NCBI GenBank assembly: GCA_028281215.1
Contig: JANQKH010000431.1
Coordinates: forward strand, 1 to 5,141
Source of the DNA: Phycisphaeraceae bacterium
Lineage (GTDB): Bacteria > Planctomycetota > Phycisphaerae > Phycisphaerales > Phycisphaeraceae
DNA length: 5,141 bases
Direction: 5' to 3'
Shown here in pieces: positions 1-5,141 of this stretch. Position 1 is the stretch's first letter; every line of letters begins with the position of its first letter. Below the pieces are notes generated by a model. That model was given only the letters and a program-made list of their open reading frames with translations. It did no database searches and was not told the DNA's origin. The position numbers and the translations under genes were made by a program.

Positions 1-1
1 G

Positions 2-844
2 TTTGTCTTGCTATGTGGTGCTTTGCCGGCAGACGGACAGCCCGCCGAAACGGAATCCAAAGGTGGGCAAGCCAACCCGGTCACCCTGTTGCGTGGGGCC
101 GCCGACACTTTGGAAGCGCTGTCAGGTGACGGCGCGGGCAACACCGCCGGCGAAGGCGAGAGCGAAGAAGCATCCGATCTCAGTGCGCCGCTTTCGATCG
201 TGGTGTTGCTGACCATTCTGACGGTCGCCCCGGCGCTGTTGATCATGTGCACGAGTTTCACGCGCACCGTGATCGTGCTGGCTCTGCTTCGACAGGCGCT
301 TGGCACGCAATCGTTGCCGCCCAGCCAGGTGATTGTCGGCCTTGCCATGTTCATGACGTTTCTCGTGATGGCACCGACGTTTGAACGCGTCAATGAAGAA
401 GCGATCACACCGTTGAGCAATGGCGAGATCAGCGAAGCCGTCGCTTGGGAGCGAGCCAAGAAGCCGATCCGCGATTTCATGTTCGCGCAAATCGAATATG
501 CAGGCAATTGGGAAGACCTGCACATGATCATGAACTACCGGGGCATCAAGAACGATCGGCCGGATGAACGCGTCAAGGGTGACGTCGACATGCTCACGTT
601 GGTTCCGGCGTTCATTCTCAGTGAATTGAAGGTCGCCTTTCTAATCGGATTTCGGCTTTACCTGCCATTCCTGATTATCGACATGGTGATTTCAAGTGTG
701 CTGATCAGCATGGGCATGTTGATGCTGCCGCCCATTCTGATCAGTTTGCCGTTCAAGTTGTTGTTGTTTGTGCTTGTGGATGGTTGGCGACTGGTGGCGG
801 GAAACCTGTTGAGCAGTTTCGCCGTGCCCGGGGTAACCACGTAG
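2..844 (+). CDS. fliP: Flagellar export gate protein FliP (5' end cut off by window edge)
   Basis: FliP is an inner-membrane protein, known to form a pentamer that builds most of the flagellar type III export channel with FliQ and FliR. The frame is open to the left edge and a TTG at 8 is not a convincing start: the first residues (FVLLCGALPA) read like the end of a signal peptide, as FliP precursors have, so the true start is probably upstream. Numbering from that TTG, residues 9-60 form an acidic, Gly/Ser-rich linker. Membrane segments follow at about 62-84 and 106-124, then a periplasmic region to about 197, then paired hydrophobic segments at about 210-233 and 236-262. Family hallmarks are TSFTR at 82-86, LPPSQVIVGLAMF at 103-115, PAFILSELKVAF at 200-211 and LPFKLLLFVLVDGW at 247-260. 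The stop is TAG at 842-844, and fliQ begins 15 bases later. The injectisome homologue SctR is the alternative, but it normally lacks a signal peptide. Confidence 0.96.
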   Translation, partial: FVLLCGALPADGQPAETESKGGQANPVTLLRGAADTLEALSGDGAGNTAGEGESEEASDLSAPLSIVVLLTILTVAPALLIMCTSFTRTVIVLALLRQALGTQSLPPSQVIVGLAMFMTFLVMAPTFERVNEEAITPLSNGEISEAVAWERAKKPIRDFMFAQIEYAGNWEDLHMIMNYRGIKNDRPDERVKGDVDMLTLVPAFILSELKVAFLIGFRLYLPFLIIDMVISSVLISMGMLMLPPILISLPFKLLLFVLVDGWRLVAGNLLSSFAVPGVTT

Positions 845-846
845 CT

Positions 847-853
847 GAGGTGA
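847..853 (+). promoter_or_regulatory. Shine-Dalgarno site of fliQ
   Basis: GAGGTGA lies six bases before the ATG at 860, a good match to the anti-Shine-Dalgarno sequence at near-ideal spacing. It sits in the short gap after the fliP stop and fixes the fliQ start. It is the only clear Shine-Dalgarno site among the four gene starts visible in the window. Confidence 0.7.
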
Positions 854-859
854 GTCGAT

Positions 860-1117
860 ATGGGTTTTGACCAGGCAGTGGAAACGATTCGCGAAACGCT
901 GACGATCATGCTCGTGCTCAGTGCGCCAGTGCTTGCGGCGGGACTGATCATCGGCCTGGCGATCAGTATTTTTCAGGCGGTCACGCAGATTCAGGATCAA
1001 ACGCTCAGTTTCGTGCCCAAGATCATTGTGATGGGCATCGTTGCGATTCTGGTGACGCCCTGGATCGCCGGTGCGGTGGTTGAGTTTGCCGAGCGCATGT
1101 TCAGCGGGGCGCCGTAG
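860..1117 (+). CDS. fliQ: Flagellar export gate protein FliQ
   Basis: FliQ is a small inner-membrane protein of the flagellar export channel; about four copies are known to pack around the FliP-FliR assembly. The product has 85 residues, close to the family's usual 85-90. It shows the expected two-helix hairpin: hydrophobic segments at about 14-37 and 53-76, joined by the polar turn QAVTQIQDQTLSFVPK at 39-54, the diagnostic FliQ motif. ATG at 860 is the start because a strong GAGGTGA site precedes it by six bases and the N-terminus matches the family. The gene lies between fliP (15 bases upstream) and fliR, in the usual gene order, and is probably co-transcribed with both. The injectisome homologue SctS has a similar fold; the flagellar context decides the call. 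Confidence 0.96.
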   Translation: MGFDQAVETIRETLTIMLVLSAPVLAAGLIIGLAISIFQAVTQIQDQTLSFVPKIIVMGIVAILVTPWIAGAVVEFAERMFSGAP

Positions 1118-1149
1118 CGTGAAGATTTGTCGTTGGGTTGAAATCAAAG

Positions 1150-1959
1150 ATGGTCGTATCACTCAATCCTATTCTGGTTTTCATGATGCCTTGGTTGATG
1201 GTGTTGTTCCGCATCACAGGCATCTTTGTGATTGCGCCGGTATTTGGCAGCCGAACGATCCCCGCGCGAGTGAAAGTGTTCCTGGCGCTGGGGCTGAGTT
1301 TTTGCGTGTTTCCCATGCTGATGGAAAGCGACGGTCAGCCGGCGTCGCCCGTGCATGCGTCGATTGTCACCAACGCGTTTCCGCTCTGGATGATCATCGG
1401 CGCGGTGGCGATGGAACTGCTCGTCGGCATTGTGATTGGTTATGGAGCGAGTCTGCCTGTGCTGGGCATGCAGGTCGGCGGTCGCGTGTGCGATCAGCAG
1501 ATGGGTATGGCGATCGGTGGGGTGTTTAACCCGGAAATCGACGAAGAGTCTGGCGTAGTCAGCGAGTTTTTCTTCATCCTGGCGCTGGCCGTTTTCCTGA
1601 TCGCCGGCGGTCATCGTGCCATGCTTTCAGTGCTCGTGGGTAGTTTCGACACCGTGCCGCTCGGTGGTTTTGCGCCGGACGGCAGCCTGCTCGACCTGGT
1701 GGTCGGATTGGTTTCTTCAATGTTTGCACTGGCGTTTCGTGTCGCGGCGCCATTGCTATGCATCATGTTCCTTCAGATGGTGGCGCTCGGTTTTATAGCT
1801 CGCACCGTCCCGCAGATGAACATCCTGAGCATTGGTTTCCCGCTGCGCATTCTGGTTGGAAGTGCCGTGCTGATTGGTTCTGTTTCAATGATTGTGGTGG
1901 TTTACCGTGATGCATTGGTTGAGGCATTGCGAAATGTGGCGAGTTTCTTCGGGAGTTGA
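1150..1959 (+). CDS. fliR: Flagellar export gate protein FliR
   Basis: FliR is a polytopic inner-membrane protein, present as one copy that completes the FliP-FliQ export channel and contacts FlhB. Starting at ATG 1150 it has 269 residues, near the 260 or so usual for the family. It is almost wholly hydrophobic with several membrane helices. Matches to the family are the N-terminal region from R21 to R40 (FRITGIFVIAPVFGSRTIPA), MQVGG at 107-111, QQMGMAIGG from about 116, FNPEID from 126, the GGHR and SFDTVPLGG segments, and RTVPQMNILSIGFP at 218-231. An in-frame TTG at 1138 would add four residues (MKSK). Neither start has a good ribosome-binding site, so ATG is preferred on codon grounds. 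The gene starts 32 bases after fliQ and ends 13 bases before flhB. It is not fused to flhB, unlike in some Clostridia. Confidence 0.94.
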   Translation: MVVSLNPILVFMMPWLMVLFRITGIFVIAPVFGSRTIPARVKVFLALGLSFCVFPMLMESDGQPASPVHASIVTNAFPLWMIIGAVAMELLVGIVIGYGASLPVLGMQVGGRVCDQQMGMAIGGVFNPEIDEESGVVSEFFFILALAVFLIAGGHRAMLSVLVGSFDTVPLGGFAPDGSLLDLVVGLVSSMFALAFRVAAPLLCIMFLQMVALGFIARTVPQMNILSIGFPLRILVGSAVLIGSVSMIVVVYRDALVEALRNVASFFGS

Positions 1960-1972
1960 TTGATTCCAAGCC

Positions 1973-3043
1973 ATGGCTGAGAACGACTTTGAAAAGACCG
2001 AAGCCCCGACGCCGCGCCGGCTCCAGGAAGCCCGGCAGGACGGCAATGTCGCGCGCAGCACCGATTTGACCGCCGCGCTGTCCTTGCTGGCCGCCATGGT
2101 GTTGTTGCATTTCTTCGGCATGCGCGTGATGACCGGCTGGAAAGCAACCGTCGAAACGATGTTCACCTCCGGCATGTCGCCCAATCCCACACGCGCCGAG
2201 GACGTGTCCGGCATGATGGCGTACGCGACACGAATCGGCATGGCGACCGTGGCGCCGATCATTCTCTGCCTCCTCGCGGTGACGTTGATCGCCGGCGTGT
2301 CGCAGGTGGGTTTCATGGTGACCGGCAAGCCGCTGGTGCCGCAGTTGAATCGGCTATCGCCCCTGCAGGGATTTAAGCGCCTGTTCGACGCGCGGGCCGG
2401 CATCCGACTCGTGATGAGCCTGGGCAAGGTCTTCGTGATCGCACTGGTCGCCACGTGGGCGATCACCACGGACTTGCCGTTGATCCTCATGCTGCCCCAG
2501 TTGGAGGTCCGCCAGCTATTCACGGTGTCCGCAGGGTTGGTGTTTGCGTTGGCGATCAAGTTGTGCGCCTTGTTGTTGACGTTGGCGATTCTCGATTATG
2601 CGTTTCAAAGGTATCAGCGAACGAAAGATCTGCGCATGAGCAAGCAGGAAATCAAGGAGGAGATGAAACGCATGGAAGGCGATCCGTTGGTCAAGCAGCG
2701 TCGGTCGCGCGTCGCCAAACAGTTGGCCATGCAACGCATTGGACAGGCGGTGCCCAATGCCGACGTGGTGGTGACCAACCCGACGCACTTTGCCATCGCG
2801 TTGCAGTACGACAACGAAACGATGCAGGCGCCGAAGGTGGTTGCCAAGGGCGCTGACTTTCTCGCGCTGCGCATTCGGCAACTGGCGATCGCCAACGGCG
2901 TGCCGATGGTCGAACGCAAGGAATTGGCGCGGGCACTGTATCGATCGGTCGAACCCGGCGAAGAAATCCCCGCGGAGTTTTACAACGCCGTCGCAGAAAT
3001 CCTCGCCTACGTTTACAGGCTTAGCGGAAAACGCAGTGCATGA
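1973..3043 (+). CDS. flhB: Flagellar export switch protein FlhB (self-cleaving)
   Basis: FlhB is the inner-membrane protein that switches export from rod/hook to filament substrates. The product has 356 residues. It opens with the typical cytoplasmic segment EKTEAPTPRRLQEARQDGNV at 7-26, which supports ATG 1973 as the start. Membrane segments lie at about 32-52, 90-113, 146-168 and 181-210, with the conserved loop LSPLQGFKRLF at 128-138. A charged linker (MSKQEIKEEMKRMEGDP from 222) leads to the cytoplasmic domain. That domain holds the autocleavage motif N269-P270-T271-H272, the same numbering as the Salmonella protein, in which cleavage falls between N269 and P270. After it come AKGAD, the VPMVERKELARALY segment and the GEEIPAEFY segment, all typical. 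The C-terminal tail is short, ending about 9 residues after the last conserved helix, whereas the enterobacterial protein runs to about 380 residues. No strong Shine-Dalgarno is seen; GGGAG at 1951-1955 is too far away. Confidence 0.97.
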   Translation: MAENDFEKTEAPTPRRLQEARQDGNVARSTDLTAALSLLAAMVLLHFFGMRVMTGWKATVETMFTSGMSPNPTRAEDVSGMMAYATRIGMATVAPIILCLLAVTLIAGVSQVGFMVTGKPLVPQLNRLSPLQGFKRLFDARAGIRLVMSLGKVFVIALVATWAITTDLPLILMLPQLEVRQLFTVSAGLVFALAIKLCALLLTLAILDYAFQRYQRTKDLRMSKQEIKEEMKRMEGDPLVKQRRSRVAKQLAMQRIGQAVPNADVVVTNPTHFAIALQYDNETMQAPKVVAKGADFLALRIRQLAIANGVPMVERKELARALYRSVEPGEEIPAEFYNAVAEILAYVYRLSGKRSA

Positions 3044-3104
3044 GCAACGAATGAATCGAATCGTCAAGTAACTCACGACACAGAAAGCAAACCCAACGCC
3101 ACGG

Positions 3105-5141
3105 ATGGCCAACCCAACACCCCAACTCGCAGTGCCCGGCTGGCTGAATCGACTGCGTCGATACCAGATATTCTTCGTGCCTGTGGCGTTCGTCGCATTG
3201 ATCGCGGTGATCGTCGTGCCGATGTCGCCGTTGCTGATGGACGTGTTGATCGCGGCGAACATCGCGCTCGCGGCGATCATTCTGCTGACGACGGTTTTCG
3301 TGGAATCGCCGCTGGACTTTTCCGGTTTTCCATCGTTGTTGCTGGCGACAACTCTGATTCGGTTGGTGTTGAATATCGCCAGCACACGTCTGATCCTCAC
3401 CGCCGACGCCGCCACGCCCGCTGAAGCCACGGCGGTGGCTGGGAAGGTCATCGAATCGTTTTCCTCATTCGTCGCCGGCAATTCGCTTGTCGTTGGGCTG
3501 ATTCTTTTCATCATTCTCATTGTCGTGCAGTTCGTGGTGATTACCAAAGGCGCGACGCGCATCAGTGAAGTGGCCGCGCGTTTCACCCTCGACGGCATGC
3601 CCGGCAAACAGATGGCGATCGATGCCGACCTCAACGCCGGTCTGATCAACGAACACGAAGCCCGCGACCGACGAGATCGCATCTCGCAGGAGGCAGACTT
3701 CTACGGTGCGATGGACGGTGCCGCCAAGTTCGTTCGCGGCGATGCCGTCGCGGGCATCATCATCACAATCATCAACGTGATCGGCGGCTTCGCGGTCGGC
3801 GTGTTTGAAAAAGGTTGGACGATGTCCGAGTCGTTGGGCGTGTTTACACGCTTGACGATTGGTGATGGATTGGTCAGCCAGTTGCCGGCCTTTGTCATCT
3901 CCATTGGCGCCGGCCTGATCGTCACCCGTTCGAGCGGGCGTGGTGACCTGGGCTCCGAATTGGTCGGTCAACTCACCAGCAAGTGGCGGGCGTTGGCCAT
4001 TGCATCGGTGTTCCTGGCCGGCGTGGCGTTCATGGGCTTGCCGACACTGCCGTTGTTGTCACTGTCGGCGATTGTCGGCGTATTGGCGTGGATCGTGCGT
4101 GATCAGGAAACGCAGAAGCTCGCGGCAACCGCCAAGGCCGCCGAACAAGAAAAAGAAACCGGTCCGCCGCCTGTCGAGCAGATGCTCAACGTCGACACGC
4201 TCGAACTCGAAGTCGGCTACGGCCTCGTCCGACTTGTGGATCAATCGCAAGGTGGCAACCTGCTGGATCGCATCAGCATGATTCGCCGTCAACTTGCCGG
4301 CGAGCTCGGTCTGGTCATGCCGCCCGTACGCATCCGGGACAACATGCAACTTCAGCCCAATGACTACAACATCAAGATCCGCGGCAACATCATCGCCAGC
4401 GGCGAAGCGTTCCCCGATCAGTTCATGGCGATGGACAGCGGCCTCGTGACCGACCCGGGATCATTGCAAGGTGCACGCACACGCGAACCGGCATTCGGGC
4501 TCGACGCTTACTGGATCGAGGAAGGGCAAAAGCAACGCGCTGAATCGCTCAACTACACCGTCGTTGATTCAACCAGCGTGGTCACCACGCACCTGACCGA
4601 GGTCGTCAAGAACCACGCGGCGGAGTTGCTCAGCCGCGAGGAAACCAGCAACCTGATCACCCAATTGAAAGAGAAAGCGCCCAAACTCGTCGAGGAAGTG
4701 CTCGGCGGAGAGAAACCGCTCATCAAACCGGGCGAACTTCAGAAGGTTCTGCAAAACCTGTTGCGCGAGCGGGTGCCGATTCGCGACATGGAGTCCGTCG
4801 TTGAAACACTCGGCGATTGGGTGTCACGCACCCGCGACATGGATGTGCTGACCGAATATGTGCGTAACGCACTGCGTCGATCCATTTGCAGTCAGTACGT
4901 CACCATGCAGCCGGCGACTGAACCGGGAAGTCTCGATGCGGGGCGCCCCGTGCCGCGGCTGTATTGCGTCAGTCTCGACCCGGCGATCGAAGATCAGATC
5001 AATTCGTACATCGATCGCGGCAACGAAGGCACGACCCTGGCGATGCCGCCGACGGTAGGCAATCGAATCACCACCGCCATGTTGCGCGAGTTGCAATCGT
5101 TGATTCAAATCGGGCATCAGCCGGTCGTGTTGGCGTCGCCC
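3105..5141 (+). CDS. flhA: Flagellar export gate protein FlhA (3' end cut off by window edge)
   Basis: FlhA forms the large ring of the flagellar export gate, uses ion flow to drive export, and docks chaperone-substrate complexes. The window holds 679 codons with no stop; roughly 30-50 residues are probably missing. ATG 3105 is the first start codon after an in-frame stop at 3069-3071, and the N-terminus fits. Residues 1-332 are the membrane domain, with about eight helices. They include the FHIPEP-family signature RLVLNIASTRLIL at 86-98 and the cytoplasmic loop at 148-213. R152, R159, D163, K208 and D213 match Salmonella R147, R154, D158, K203 and D208, which are important for export. Residues 333-363 are a charged linker rich in Ala, Glu and Lys, and the cytoplasmic domain begins near DTLELEVGYGL at 364. 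In the chaperone-docking site F464 and T495 match Salmonella F459 and T490, while E461 replaces D456. The injectisome homologue is SctV, but KFVRGDA and the neighbours favour FlhA. Confidence 0.97.
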   Translation, partial: MANPTPQLAVPGWLNRLRRYQIFFVPVAFVALIAVIVVPMSPLLMDVLIAANIALAAIILLTTVFVESPLDFSGFPSLLLATTLIRLVLNIASTRLILTADAATPAEATAVAGKVIESFSSFVAGNSLVVGLILFIILIVVQFVVITKGATRISEVAARFTLDGMPGKQMAIDADLNAGLINEHEARDRRDRISQEADFYGAMDGAAKFVRGDAVAGIIITIINVIGGFAVGVFEKGWTMSESLGVFTRLTIGDGLVSQLPAFVISIGAGLIVTRSSGRGDLGSELVGQLTSKWRALAIASVFLAGVAFMGLPTLPLLSLSAIVGVLAWIVRDQETQKLAATAKAAEQEKETGPPPVEQMLNVDTLELEVGYGLVRLVDQSQGGNLLDRISMIRRQLAGELGLVMPPVRIRDNMQLQPNDYNIKIRGNIIASGEAFPDQFMAMDSGLVTDPGSLQGARTREPAFGLDAYWIEEGQKQRAESLNYTVVDSTSVVTTHLTEVVKNHAAELLSREETSNLITQLKEKAPKLVEEVLGGEKPLIKPGELQKVLQNLLRERVPIRDMESVVETLGDWVSRTRDMDVLTEYVRNALRRSICSQYVTMQPATEPGSLDAGRPVPRLYCVSLDPAIEDQINSYIDRGNEGTTLAMPPTVGNRITTAMLRELQSLIQIGHQPVVLASP

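Noticed and set aside
5..22. Possible lipobox around the Cys near the visible FliP N-terminus
   Set aside because: The residues before the Cys are V-L-L. A lipobox needs a small residue just before the Cys, and FliP proteins are not known as lipoproteins.
3..212. Short + strand frame at the left edge
   Set aside because: It overlaps fliP out of frame, has basic low-complexity content, and has no family resemblance.
241..1398. Recurring GATCAT words that look like a scattered repeat
   Set aside because: They encode Ile-Met or Ile-Ile pairs in membrane helices with irregular spacing, so amino-acid composition explains them.
1885..2559. 224-codon open frame on the minus strand over fliR/flhB
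   Set aside because: It is antisense to well-supported genes, has no domain-like sequence, and is explained by codon bias of the sense strand.
3051..3071. Six-codon frame (MNRIVK) in the flhB-flhA gap as a leader peptide
   Set aside because: It has no ribosome-binding site and no regulatory hairpin downstream, and it is short enough to arise by chance.
3044..3104. Terminator between flhB and flhA
   Set aside because: I see no stable inverted repeat and no T-tract, and the downstream gene belongs to the same functional set.
2516..3682. 388-codon open frame on the minus strand crossing the flhB-flhA junction
   Set aside because: It lies antisense to two genes with clear family motifs. Its translation is rich in Arg, Ser and Thr with no recognisable domain, as expected for the complement of biased coding sequence.
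1..5141. Injectisome (virulence-type) secretion operon instead of a flagellar one
   Set aside because: The presumed FliP signal peptide, the FlhA-type KFVRGDA wording and the fliPQR-flhB-flhA order all favour a flagellar system, although flanking genes are needed for full proof.

Overview
The window carries five genes, all on the + strand and close together: fliP (5' end cut off), fliQ, fliR, flhB and flhA (3' end cut off). Together they encode the five membrane proteins of the flagellar type III export gate. Family assignment is firm for all five because each shows its family's diagnostic motifs. No RNA gene, mobile element, CRISPR array, repeat array or convincing promoter or terminator is visible.

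Layout: fliP runs from the left edge to 844. fliQ is 860-1117, fliR is 1150-1959 (or from a TTG at 1138), flhB is 1973-3043, and flhA runs from 3105 off the right edge. The gaps are 15, 32 (or 20), 13 and 61 bases, so one polycistronic transcript is likely, and its promoter must lie upstream of the window. Only fliQ has an obvious Shine-Dalgarno sequence. The fliP-fliQ-fliR-flhB-flhA order is the one known from Bacillus and many other phyla. It suggests, as inference only, that fliO/fliN/fliM-type genes lie to the left and flhF/flhG-type genes to the right.

The products act together. FliP, FliQ and FliR form the helical export channel in the centre of the basal body. FlhB wraps its base and switches substrate class after cleaving itself at an intact NPTH motif. 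FlhA forms the large ring that couples ion flow to export and docks chaperone-substrate complexes. Residues known to matter in the Salmonella proteins are conserved at matching places (FlhB N269/P270; FlhA positions equivalent to R147, R154, D158, K203, D208, F459 and T490), so the apparatus looks functional. The presumed FliP signal peptide and FlhA wording such as KFVRGDA favour a flagellar system over a virulence injectisome.

The organism looks like a flagellated diderm bacterium with moderately high GC. General sequence flavour makes Planctomycetota a reasonable but unproven guess. This is an ordinary housekeeping motility region. I found no previously undescribed system, and the findings listed are modest.
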